From positions 372,001 to 436,000 of the forward strand of contig JBAMDO010000577.1 of NCBI GenBank assembly GCA_037074765.1: a DNA stretch of 64,000 nucleotides, in the 5' to 3' direction. The DNA is from Mansonella perstans (lineage: Eukaryota > Nematoda > Chromadorea > Rhabditida > Onchocercidae). The notes under the pieces are model-generated. The model saw nothing but the letters and a program-made list of their open reading frames with translations. It made no database searches and was not told where the DNA came from. The position numbers and the translations under genes are program-made. This document shows, piece by piece, positions 49,983 through 61,754 of this stretch (the first letter of the stretch is position 1; each line of letters starts with the position of its first letter).

Positions 49983-52251
49983 CTAGGAACAGCCCTCCAT
50001 AATGGATGAATCTTTGCTAGATGTTATATCAGCAATATCTTGCTCATCGCTAGATATGGTTTCTGGTTCGGGTGTTCCATGAATTGATTCAGGACTGGAA
50101 ACGTTGACTGCTTCAACAGCACCAGCTCCAGGTGTTAACACCCGATCAATTCGAGTTTCATCAAAGTCCATCTCTTCGTGCACTGATTCCCGACTGGATA
50201 CTGATACAACCTGATAAATAAAACGAAAAATTGATGAATCTTTTACATAATGATCAGAAATAATTTCCCTGTGAAGTCTGACAAAAAGGAATGCCAATTC
50301 TAAAGCATTAATATCGAACAAGGAATTTTTTGCTTTATTTATATAAATGATACCTCTTCGACATTCTCATTAATAACAACGCTGACATTGCCATGGTGAT
50401 CGATACCTATAATAATCGTTTAAATAAACTTTCATTCTTTTTTTTTTTATTTCCCAATAGAAATAATGGCAACAAATGACAAGCAGCGCAGTTCATAAAA
50501 GTTGGAAATCAAACAATTTACAATTCTAAATTGAGTTATTCATTTCCGATAATGTTGATATAAAACAGTTACAAAACAAAGCATGTATTGCCTATAATAC
50601 CAAAAATTTGGTGATCACCTTGTGCTTGAAGTGTTCGAGTACTAACAGCACTTTTCTGCAACCGTGTATTTTCTTCATGTGCACGAGCTAATTCTGCTTG
50701 CAAACGTTTTATTTCTTCATCACGTTCTGCCAAAATATCTCCAAAATCTGTGATAACTGATTTTAAGCTTGTATCAAGATATAAAAAAGCTTACGGATGT
50801 ATGCAAGTCTAATTACTTGTTGTTTAATCAATAAAATTACAGTTTCACAGCAGCAATTTCTAATTAATGTAGAAAGTATGAGCAATTGTTCAAATACTAA
50901 AAGCGTCCGGAGTAGTACAATGAAAGTAACAAGAAAAAACCTTAAAGCATAAAAGCAGAATTCTTAAAGTTCAAATTTGAGAAGGAGCTACTAAATAATT
51001 TCAAAAAAAAAAACTGAATTCAGCAATGGTTTAAAATTTTACAGAAAGGAAGAATCGAAAAATATTCAAAATGTAGGATTTTCTCTTTCGAGAACGATTT
51101 CAACCTACCTCGGCATCGCTTTCTCAAACCCTCAACAGTTTTTCGGCAGTAACTCAAAAGAGTTTCCAAACGAGTTGTTCGTGTTGTTTCATTTTTAAGT
51201 TCGACATTTTCTTTCTCTAGCTTTTTACACAGTGCTGCTAACGCTTTCGTATCATTGCTAAAGAAATTCAAAATTTGAACAACCAATAATTAACTTCTAC
51301 CAATAAGAACCTTTTGAATGAGATAGAAGAGAAAGTCAAAAATAGGTAACCTTTCCGGTCCATTTTTGAGAGCCCTTAATTCAAACGTTGCTAATTTAGC
51401 ATCTTTACGTGCCCTACGAATTTCATCACGCATTGCTGAGAACATCACTCCAATTGCTTGATCAACTAATGTACAATCTGCTTTATTCTCATCACTCGCA
51501 TTACGTTTCATTGATTCATTTTCATCCTATAAAATGAAAAACATTAATTTCATATAAGAATGGTTTCATATGCAATCTAATGTAGCAGTTTGAAGAAAAC
51601 CTATTTTCAGTGGAAATGGATGATATTTTGAAGAATTAATAAAAATTAATAAATTTATTTCATATCATAATCATTTCAAACGTAAATCTAAGTATGGTAA
51701 TGCAAAACTATTCTGAACATACTTATTTTAATTTGAACTAAAAAATTTCAAAGTGGAACGTTTGAGGTATGTAAATATTCATGCAAGTAGATCCTAGAAT
51801 TAGTTACGACCAAGAAATCAATCTACTGGTGATATTACAGCAATACTGAATTGGGAGAAAGAATTGATCCAAATCCATTTCACTTGAATTAAAAAGACAA
51901 ACCAACAAATCTCGCAACTGCTTCTCTTTAACCGCCAATCTAAGATTAGCTAAATTTTCACGCTTTTGGCATAGTTGCAATTGTCTCCGCAATTCATCAA
52001 TGTCCATCTGCTTTGACGAGCTTTCCAATGATCTAAAAAAAAAAAAAAAAAAAAAAAAAACAACTCTTATGAGAGTTAAAGCCTTACTTTACAACAAAAT
52101 TTCAATCAAACGATAATAGAATATTTTGTCTTCAATAATTTAGCTCAACACTTTTAATCAAAAACAACGTAAAAAAGGCCATTTACAATCCTATTTACTT
52201 TTCTTCTTTATCCTGAATTGGTTCCAATGATGTACTGCTTTGAATATCCAT
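49983..52251 (-). CDS. WTAP / Fl(2)d homologue, m6A-writer and splicing cofactor
   Basis: Seven exons join in phase: 52251-52199, 52032-51903, 51526-51351, 51257-51109, 50747-50619, 50406-50354 and 50210-49983 (305 residues). In other animals WTAP is a nuclear scaffold that holds METTL3/METTL14 and the MACOM proteins together and affects alternative splicing. The evidence is block-wise similarity to WTAP: KRENLANLRLAVKEKQ (41-56), corresponding to the RRENI..MRLATKEQE block; TLVDQAIGVMFSAMRDEI, corresponding to the TMVDPAINLFF block; then a long coiled coil through ALAALCKKLEKENVEL and DILAERDEEIKRLQAEL. The tail (about 230-305) is acidic and rich in Ser and Glu. It is shorter than human WTAP (396), mostly at the N-terminus and in the low-complexity tail. 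A plain coiled-coil protein is the alternative, but the order and spacing of blocks favour WTAP. Confidence 0.8.
52035..52060. repeat. Poly-A run forming the pyrimidine tract of a WTAP acceptor
   Basis: 26 A on the plus strand read as poly-T on the minus strand, ending in the TAG acceptor of WTAP exon 2. The length of such a run is unstable between alleles and in sequencing. Confidence 0.9.
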
Positions 52252-54291
52252 AATCTTTGGTTACACTTCCGATCTTTTCGAAATATGAATAAAAGCCAAA
52301 ATAAATACCTGGTACACAGAAAAAAAGTAATACGCGCGCAATTATACTACCAAATATCCAACATTTCAAATAATACCATGTAAAATTCCAGCAGTTCTAA
52401 GGGAAAATTTAACCAACGTAAGCAATGGTCACTTTTCGAGATATGATTTCAATTAATGCTTAATTAATCCGAGCTCCTTTTCTCCATGTTCGCATTCTCA
52501 GATTACTTCTTCTATATACCTCACCTTCATACCATTCCTTCCATCTTATTTCATCAGATAAATTTTTTCTCTATGATTTCAATATTTCCCAACCTAATGC
52601 TATATTCCATAGCCATCAGTATTTCTCATCAGCAAATACCGAAGATTTATCAGAACAAACTTTTTTTCAAAATAATATATTTCATTCAACAAGAGGACGA
52701 AAAAATGAAGATTTCAGGTCAAATAGTTTACTGTTTAATACTATTAGAGGAACAATTATCAAACTGTGAATGAAAAAAAACAAGTGTTACTTGATATGAT
52801 AAGAGCAATCATTAATGTCCACAAGACCAAATAAAACAAAAATAAAATATGTTACAAGTCACATGATTAGCAAAAATATCTGAATTTTTGAAAATGAAAT
52901 AACATTTCAGGATTTTTACCAATAGATATATTCACTATATTTCATATAATATTATCTCCTTCATCTCAGAATGAGTCAAAATTATTGACATATTCAACAT
53001 TACTCAACCCTCCCACATCTAAATGCAAACATTAAAGTCTTCACAAAAAATTTTCATAATATTTTAAAATATTTCCTTGCTATATTGTAGAAAAATATTT
53101 AAGACGGATCTGTTAGTCTTTAAATCTTCAAAAAAATTCTAAAAGTTTTTCCAAACGTATACGTTTGGATATGCTAGAATTATGTGACTTTTACGAAAAC
53201 CATGCGTAGGTTTACAAGAATAAAGGTACGATGGAATTTTTGGCACAGAAAATTCATTATTCTAAATGAGTCTTCAATTTAATCAATTAGAAACAGCTAG
53301 CTCGCTACTTACAATTGCAAATATTTCACTAATGCAATAGATTTATTTACATCAAAATAGCTTATACGAGAATAACGATGTCTAATTCAGTACATGAACT
53401 ATACAATATTGTACAAAAGATAAGCTAAGATTTACGGAATAAATCCGTAAAAGCTATTAATCGGAATGACCGACAATAAAGTCATCAACACTGATAATTC
53501 ATCTATTCTACTAAAATTGGCAAGCACAGATATGGAATGAGAAATAGAACAAGGGAAATCAAAATCATTTTTTACAAATATAAATTTATCAAAGATTTAA
53601 AACATTTTTCGCCACAACTTGACAATAAACAATTTTATGAATACATTGCTTCCAAGAGCAAACGAGAAGGAATTAATGTTCCGAAAAAAAAGAAGAAATC
53701 CAAATCAAAATCTTATGCTAAGTCTAAACTCTACTAGCACTAGCATAATATTTTCCTTTTCAAAATTCATGATTAAATTTCACCAATCCATTCACATTAC
53801 TTTATTATTTATATTTTTCATATTTCTCTCACGTCATTTCAGAAACGTGCTTTGACTGATCCTATGTTACTTTCTCCAAGTTATATTACGTGAATCGCAA
53901 CAATATAGCTTCAGCAAAACAAATCTTGCAAAAATGATTGCATAGAAATTACTGCTTATATTTCCATAAAATGAGCAGAAACAACTTTAAAAATTCTCTT
54001 TTTGACAAAAATGAAACACTCACTACTTCATACTATCACCACTGACTCTACAAAGTTCTTCCCGCTTAATTACGCCACTTTTAGAAAGCTAATCTTCAGG
54101 TGCAGGTGATATACAATGAAAAATGAAATCTCTTGCACAAATTTTCATTGAACATTGGAAATTTAGGAAAGTTTAAAAAAACTTTAGAACTATGATAAAA
54201 AAATAAAATGAAACGAAAAGCATATTAAACGCAGAATCAAATCTGAAGCTGCTGATAGCTTCTATTGTTCCATGAAATTCGAGGAAACGAC
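52252..54291. other. Intergenic stretch of about 2 kb
   Basis: It lies between the WTAP start and the stop of the upstream same-strand gene. It is AT-rich, with no recognisable exon on either strand; the open frames at 52.5 and 53.5-53.9 kb are low in complexity. It may contain the WTAP promoter. The gap is too long for a typical nematode operon spacing of about 100 bases. Confidence 0.6.
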
Positions 54292-56020
54292 TCAATATGC
54301 CGCAAGCTTCTCAACTGTTTTCTCCGTCTCAAGAACATATTTACGTAAGTTACTCAGCTAAAAATTAATTTTATTGATTGATGAGTTCCAAAACAGAACT
54401 GCAGTAGTGGTTCATAGTGAAGTCTTGGCGATATGTTTCTAGTGAAAGCCTAACTGCAAGTTGTAATCACATGGCCTATCAGTTTACAAACCATACTGCT
54501 CAATCCACTATTTAAGTAGCTGATGATCAAAAAAAAATTTGAAGTAGAGAACATTACCCGCTGCTCTCCTGACCACCAACGTACCGGAAAATTTAATTCA
54601 AAGATAGAATAAGTTCTCAGAAGCATGAAAAAAAAAACATAACAGCTTACTGAACACAGTTATTCTTTTTTTTCTTTAGACTAGTTCTTGTTTAATTGTC
54701 TCCGATTGTTAGTCTATTCTTTAAATATCAACTTACTTTAGTCTCAAGGGCCAAATGTGTTTGTAATTCATGCTTCTTTAACGTATATGATAACATTCTC
54801 TCTACTGCTACATTCACATCAGAAAATATAATCCCATAAAAATCTACCAACGAATGTTCAGTGGAATCTAAAATTTCATTATGTGGGAAGGGAAAAATGA
54901 TACTGAAACTGAACAAATGAAAAACTTTCATGTAAATGAAATTTCAATGGTTTCCATTTGGGTCGCAAAATTTCGGGCATAAAAAAAAAAAAAAGAAAAG
55001 TTCGGTTATATAAACTGCGATATTTGCTAAAACGATATGTCGTCATCCCCCAACAAGAAAAGAGAGAAATGAAAATATAAAAAAGTGCACACATAGCACT
55101 GCAAGTTGAAGATTTTAGAAATTCAAAAGACCATACCAAGACGTTTAACATCTTCTGTAATAGCATTTATTTGATTCTCTATATTTTCACTATTATCACA
55201 GTCTGAATCTGAAATTTTTATGTTTTGGCAAGCCAAGAAAATCATTTAAGAAATTCTGAACAACAAAAATTTTCACAGCATTATTATGTAAAGTGAAATA
55301 AAACAAATGCAAGCAACCTTTTTTCTCCATAGCATTCTTTATTGATTTAATGAAATCAACAGTGTTAAACAATGTTAGGTGGTATGTTTATTGAGAGAGG
55401 TTTGAAAATATTTTCTGAGGCCATCCTCTGTAACAAAATCCCTAATTTCCATAATCTAATTTCATACATAAAAAATATCGCAATAAAGATTTAATCAACA
55501 GTTTGAACATGGATGATAAGTTGGTAAATGGGAAAACAAAATACCTCTTTGGGATGGAACTCAGCATAATGTCTTCGAAAAGCTTTCACATGCTTCAAGA
55601 TTAAGCCATATGAACTGTATATAATGGCTTCGTTAGTTGCTGTGGATGAAAATGACATCTGAAGCAATCGAAAAATTAAAAATGATTCTAAGAGCATAGG
55701 CTCTTTTATTGCACAATAAGTTTCATGAAATTTTTCAAAACTATTTACTTTACAATGTTTACAAATAATTCCACCATCTAAATATTATCATCCAATGCTG
55801 TAATATACGAACATACGTAATAAGCGTATGCTTGGGCATGTTCCGCTTCTTGGAATTTCGCATTTTCCCGTTGCTTACAACGTACTTCACGATTTCTCGT
55901 TCGTTCCAATACTCGATAAGCATTATCCTTACGTAAACGACGTTTTCGTTCAGCATCCAACATTCTTCGACGTTGCAGACTATGTTGCCATCCGATATCT
56001 GTTAAAGGTCGCCTTGGCAT
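54292..56020 (-). CDS. Unrecognised 201-residue protein with very basic N-terminus
   Basis: Six segments join in phase: 56020-55817, 55658-55545, a 19-base microexon 55336-55318, 55208-55137, 54867-54737 and 54357-54292. The start MPRRPLTDIGWQ follows a TTTTTTTAG acceptor by 3 bases, a likely spliced-leader site. Residues 15-60 are highly basic and spaced like RRRMLDAERKRRLRKDN followed by RVLERTRNREVRCKQREN, weakly like one unit of the DNA-binding STPR repeat of FMBP-1. The middle is mixed (YGLILKHVKAFRRHYAEFHP), followed by an acidic segment (DSDCDNSENIENQ) and a helical C-terminus (VERMLSYTLKKHELQTHLAL, then SNLRKYVLETEKTVEKL) that should form a coiled coil. It could be a nuclear or nucleic-acid-binding protein, but this is inference only. 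The microexon is the least certain part; it is the only join I found that preserves frame. Its neighbour, divergent at 57.3 kb, is DUS1L. Confidence 0.65.
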
Positions 56021-57266
56021 TGCCTAAAAAAAAGGAAACGAAGTGCAATGATTATGCTTGTAAATATTTTAAAACTTTCGGTAAAATGAATGCACTATAT
56101 CATTGAACTCAGATTAACGTGATAATCTTCCACCTTTCATTAATTAATCTCCCATCTTTCATTAATTAATAGCAACATGAATTAGGAAGAAAAGTGACGA
56201 CTGACAGAAACATTACGTCCGCCAATTATAACGTTGACATTTGTGACATCGAAAAATACTAATCAGCAAAGTGAACTATTTAGTGAAAAGTTGCAGATTG
56301 CCTTGTCGAAGCGACTGTCGAAGCGACGATACATTTTGTGAACTTTTGAACTTTTAAAATTGGCAGACAAATATATCTTTTCTATTAATGTATATAATTA
56401 ATAGACGACAATAATATATGACAGACTGTTTAAGCAGACATTTACATAGACAAAATTGCATGCAGATAGACTGATATACTTTTAGGAACTTTAATAAATA
56501 AGGTATTCTCAATTATTTTAGTCCATCAAATTGAAACGGAGAAACTTTCATTATGTCGAAAAAATGAATATTAAGTGAGCTGTTGAGGAATCTCGGGATA
56601 TCTTTTTAGAAATTTTCAGGAGAGTTGTAAAAGTTGTTAAAAATTTTTTAACCTTCATAAAGTGTCAACAATGTTATTTTATTCTCAACTCTTTGATATG
56701 CAACGAACTGGAAATAATTCATTGAAAGAATTTCATTTCATAATTGATTGATTGATGAATTGATGAAAATATTTCACATATATCTTTCGTTTTTTAAAAA
56801 GAAATTGAACTTTTAAAACTAACTTGTAATGAGATGGAGAAGATGGAGAAGCATCATTGTGACCTTTCTCACCATTGTGACCTTTCTGAGCATTGGACTA
56901 AGAATGACCTTTATTGATGCTCTCTACAGGCTTCCATCAAAATCACTTGCCAGCAATACCAAGTTCCATTTTAATAAAACTTCAAATGTACATCAGGTCC
57001 TCTTCTGATATTCCACACTGCAAAAAAGTCATCAACCTATCGCAGATCGATTCCACCCCGGTACTTCTCGATTGCATTTCCTACGAGGTTTCTTTTCCCG
57101 GTTGGAGTGAGATCTGAGATTTCTTGATGGGTGTTGATAGCTATGACAAATTAACCGAGCAATAATGATCAGTAGTTGTGTAGCATCTTTATTAATATTT
57201 TTTTGAATGTGAATGAGGCGGAAATATTGCATTTGATGATGTTATAGGGGCGCTGTTCCTCAGTAC
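56021..57266. other. Divergent intergenic region, 1.25 kb
   Basis: It separates the 201-residue gene (minus) from DUS1L (plus) and presumably contains both promoters. It holds a duplicated CATTAATTAAT-containing 20-base piece at 56132-56170 and a 17-base repeat (CATTGTGACCTTTCT) at about 56853-56890. I see no coding exon. The 3' part, from about 56.9 kb, is less AT-rich. Confidence 0.55.
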
Positions 57267-60200
57267 ATGGAGGATGACAACAACGGGTTTATCCTACACG
57301 TTGGGAAACATATTACACGTGAGAGAAATGCACAGGAACTTAGCGATTCTTTAAAATTAGCCAAAAAAGTATGCTGGAAAGAAAGGATCAAAGAAATTCG
57401 TTGTGTGGTGGCACCAATGGTGGATCAAAGGTTATTCCTTTAATTTTTAAATGTGCTCTTATCAAAATTCACTAATTAGTTAATTACTTGAACTTATCGA
57501 TGTCACTAATTACGGAAGGTATTTCATTTTGATAGCTTCTTTAGAGTAATATCATTAATTCTCTCGAAATCCTAATGATATAATGGTAAATAGGAGATGA
57601 TAAAGAAAAGGTCAAAGATTTTTCTCGATTTGTAATTTTCATGAGTTGGATATGAAATAGTTACACAAGAGTTGCAATGACGAAAGTAAACGTAGATCAA
57701 GTAGCTTATTTTGGAAATGAGTTAATTTTAGTGAACTTGCATTCCGGATGATGCTACGAAAGCATGGAGCACACCTGTGTTTTTCACCGATGATTCACGC
57801 GCAGCTTTTTGTCACTGATGCTACCTATCGTCGTACGGCGTTGTCCACATGTATTGATGATCGACCTCTCATTGTACAGTTCTGTGCTAACGATCCGGTG
57901 ACCTTGCTAACCGCTTGTCAATTAGTTGAAAGTTTTTGTGATGGAGTAGATTTGAACTTAGGCTGTCCTCAGCTTATCGCCAAACGTGGACATTATGGTG
58001 CTTACTTGCAGGTAAATTCCGTTACAAAATTTAGCATGGGAAAGAAAAAAATTGAAATAATATGTTTACTAGCAATGAGTAATATTCGATTAACTAAACA
58101 TAATTTTGTACTGATTTGTACATAACACAGTGTTGTAATCACCTTATCTGTGACTAGGATTTATGACTAGGACTCCATACTTCTGGAAACTTATATCATT
58201 GAGTAATCGTGCACTTCAGGAAGACCTAGAACTGATCTGTGAAATGGTTACACTGCTGCATTCGCATTTGCGGTTACCTCTGTCGTGCAAAATACGAATT
58301 CTTCAGGACATTAGCGAGACAGTCGCTTATGCCAGGTTAATAAACTTTCAACATTATTACATCAAAAACTGAATGAATAAATGAAGTTTATATCGCAAAA
58401 GTCAAATGCTTTTTTCCTCTCCCGTAATGGTGTGGTTTTAGACAGGTTTTAGGCATGCTGTTGGTGTTGCTAGTTTTTCTACAGTATCTTTCTACAATAC
58501 ATTTATCAGAATACTGTAATAATATAATTATTATTAGTCTGTTTAATTTTTTCGCAGTTGCGAAACCCGTTTGCTTTGACCAGTTGAACTGTGCATCTTT
58601 AGGGCCATAGTGAAAGCAGGCGCTTGCATGCTTACTGTTCACGGAAGAACTCGAGATCAGCGAGGTCCGAACACTGGTCTAGCGGACTGGTGTGCGATGC
58701 GTGCCGTTGTAAATGCTGTTGATGTGCCAGTCCTGGCAAATGGCAATATTCAGGTTTTTTTTGTCATTTTTTACAGAAGTAAGTAAAAAGCAATAAATAT
58801 GAATGCAAAAGAAGTTTGAGTTTATATTTAAAAACATCTAGATTGAGTGATTTATATGGGACCTAATTGAATAATGCAAAAATTTGTTAGCCATTTGTTT
58901 AGTTACCCGGTGATGTTGATCGGTGCTTAGAAATAACGGGCGCAAGTGCGATAATGAGTGCTGAAGGTATCCTTTCGAATCCGTACTTGTTTGAAAAACG
59001 ACACGAAGTAAATTGGACTGCGGCTCGGGAATATCTAGATTTCGCAGAACGTTATGAATCTACTATTGGTGCTGTGCGGGCTCACTTGTTCCGTATATGC
59101 CATTACAGGTTATTTTATTTATTGATAGGATCCATTTCCATTAGTTCAGTAGAGCTTATTATCTGGGTAATCGATAGCTTTCTTCAATCTTCCTGGAAGA
59201 GGTGTAAGCTGCTTAACATTCCATTTAATTCATTTGGCTTAATGGCTTTTTAAATTTTGTTTTCATCTGAATTTCGTGGTCAGTTTGGCACAGTACTTTC
59301 TCAACTTTTTTGAAGCTTTTAGAAAACTTCACTATCGTACTTTCAGCGTTAATATTGCATCTCGATGAATTTCTCAAGTTTAGTAATGCTTATAGTTTGC
59401 AACAAATTATGTCGAGAAATTAGGAAAATAATTGTCGATGATTTTTTCTGACGTGAAGCCGTTTTCAGTGTATTAGAGTACAACGATTTGCGTGAACGTT
59501 TGTCATGCGCATGCTCTTTGAAAGACTTTCGTCAAATTGTCGATGATTTGGAAAGACGTGTTTTTCAGTCGGTTTCGAGCTCAGGATTGGACTTTACAGG
59601 TGGACATTTTGATAATTTTGTTAATGAATGTTGAATCATTATGAAATGGAGGCTTTTACAGACTTTCTGAACTCCTTCTCAGTGTTTAATCGATGGAAAG
59701 AAAATACTTTTTTAACCTTTTCATTTGCAGAAGTGAAAGCAATAGCTTTGACTACCTCGCCTGCATTGATGCCTCATTGGGTCTGTAAGCCCTATTATCG
59801 TCCAGTGCGCGATGATTCATCTGTTTCTGATTCGCTGTATCGCGAGCGACGGCGGGCAGAACTTGATGCTTTAGCTCAGAAGACTGGTCTTTCAAAGAGA
59901 CAATTGCGTAAGCGCGAAAAGCGAAAAGTAAGTAGTCTAATGATTACAGTTTTCATTCACATTTGCCGGAAAATCGTACCATAATAATAAGGAAGTAATT
60001 TTTATATTAGTTTTTATATTTTCTTTAAGCTCTTGCATTTTGCATCATATTTACAAAACTAGAAGCAATGTCAGTTGGAATTTTTATGAGCTTACATTGT
60101 TATATATTCTTATATATAAAGAACTCTTGTTCCTTACAGTCAATAGGACTATATCAGTAGGACTATCCTTATAGTCAATAGGACTCAGTAGGATTATTGC

Positions 60201-61281
60201 TTTCATAGTATTATCCCTTTTGTTTAACCACGATTTATATAATCTCAAAGACAAAACATAATTAGATACATACTCAGAAGTCAAGTAATAAACTTGATGC
60301 AACAGTATCAAACAAGATTGATAGCTGCCATTTTTGACCTTGATAGATCTTCTGCTGCTATGTAAATCTTGAATTTTATCATGGAAATCACGCCTAATTA
60401 TAGATTGAAGATCGCAAGGAGCAGTGCAAGGTTCAAAATTATTCGAAGTGCTTACGTTGTGATTTACCAGCAAGTCAGGGTTGTATTTTCGTTTATTGTA
60501 AGAATTGTTGTCGTTTCAGAGCCGCAACGGAACGAAAAGACTGCAAAAGTTTGTTGACTTTTAATTTTGTCTTTTGCAGCAAGAAAATTCTGCTTTCTTT
60601 GCAAATACCTTTTTTATGACCTTTTTAATGAAATATTGGAAAATATCGAATAAATATGCTTGTTGTTTATGCAAAAAACAAAGGGATGGATAAATTAAAA
60701 TTAAATAAATTTAAATCTCCGGAAATAGGTGTATCTTTTGGACAGTATACCTAAATATTTCTTTAATGTTTGGATATGTGTATTAGTTGAATGAAAAATA
60801 AAACGTTTCTCCATGTAATAAATTCTCAAAATGCATTACTTCTCTTACGTAGTAAAATTTGTTTTTCTATTTCATTTCTTGCCCTCCTATTTATATCTTT
60901 TACGATATTTTCAAAATCGATCTTATCTAGTTACATTAGTTTGCGTATAATTTTTCTGCTTCTATCCATTAGGATATTCGTCTTATCATCTTGATCATTG
61001 ATATCAGACCTAAATTTGGTGATAATTTGCAAGCTTTTATCTAGTTAGTTTTTAGGAATTTTTATCCAAGTTACACCCTTTTGTTCTCAGCATCGTTAAA
61101 CTCGTTGTGCAAATGCTCAAATGATTCTAATGATATAGAGGTTATAATATTTGTTACCGATCCTTTCTAAATTTCAGCTCACAATTTCCATTTTACCACG
61201 AAGATTCCGTGGTGTTATCGTGAACGTGATGGTACAGCAGCAGTTGCAACAGCGCTAATTCCAGGAATAATGGAACTTTAG
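57267..61281 (+). CDS. tRNA-dihydrouridine(16/17) synthase 1-like (DUS1L)
   Basis: FMN-dependent enzyme that reduces uridine to dihydrouridine in the tRNA D-loop. Nine exons join in phase: 57267-57430, 57732-58011, 58220-58335, 58603-58753, 58903-59108, 59469-59599, 59731-59927, 60404-60548 and 61178-61281 (497 residues; human DUS1L is 473). Seen in order: [10 protein letters not shown] (47-56, FMN site), [29 protein letters not shown] (129-147, with the proton-donor Cys133), [11 protein letters not shown] (199-209), LANGNIQ and [15 protein letters not shown]. After a Lys/Arg-rich segment, exon 8 encodes a Cys cluster Cys431-x2-Cys434-x7-Cys442-x4-Cys447-x2-Cys450-Cys451-x10-Cys462-x2-His465, matching the C-terminal CxxC...CRGCC...DCPGH module of vertebrate DUS1L. 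All catalytic motifs look intact. The start follows a GTTATAG acceptor by 19 bases. The last two exons are too short or in the wrong frame to show as long ORFs. Confidence 0.95.
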
Positions 61282-61754
61282 GAAATTCAGCTTAACTGTT
61301 TTTCGTATTGCATTTTTTTCTGTTGATTAAATCGGCTTTGTCTTCCACTATTTTTGCTTGTAAGTTTCATTCGGTGATTTACTTCCTTTTTTTTTGATCA
61401 GTTCCCTTTGCAATCCATTTCCTGTAACATCAATTTTGATATGGTTTTTTAAAAGTTCGTTGTTGATTTTCTCTCTATTGAAGAGTAGCTAGCTTTAAGG
61501 ATAGTGGATTGCTGATGTTGTGCGGTCCTGAAGTCGAGACTTGGATTTACAGTGTAAGAGGACGTGCGCTTATTGAATAAGCACTAGTGCTGTCGCATAT
61601 TTGATTGTAAAAAGTGCTTCTCAGTCTCGAGTGTTGTTAAATAATATTTTGAATCATTGAATTAGATTTTTTCCATTCATCTCATTTTGTATTTTGTGAA
61701 ATGAGCACCGTGTTGATTTGAATCGCTTTCAATTATTGATGAAGTTAAAAATGG
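61282..61754. other. Intergenic gap between DUS1L and the ABCG remnant
   Basis: About 470 bases after the DUS1L stop, presumably including its 3' UTR. No exon is seen on either strand and no clear AATAAA is visible. Confidence 0.5.

Noticed and set aside
55828..56106. Plus-strand frame of 92 codons.
   Set aside because: It is antisense to the basic first exon of the 201-residue gene, which has better splice and start context.
61178..61256. Alternative last exon of DUS1L read in phase 0 directly after exon 7.
   Set aside because: It would give a Gln-rich nonsense tail and skip the Cys-rich exon at 60404, which matches DUS1L and restores the correct phase.
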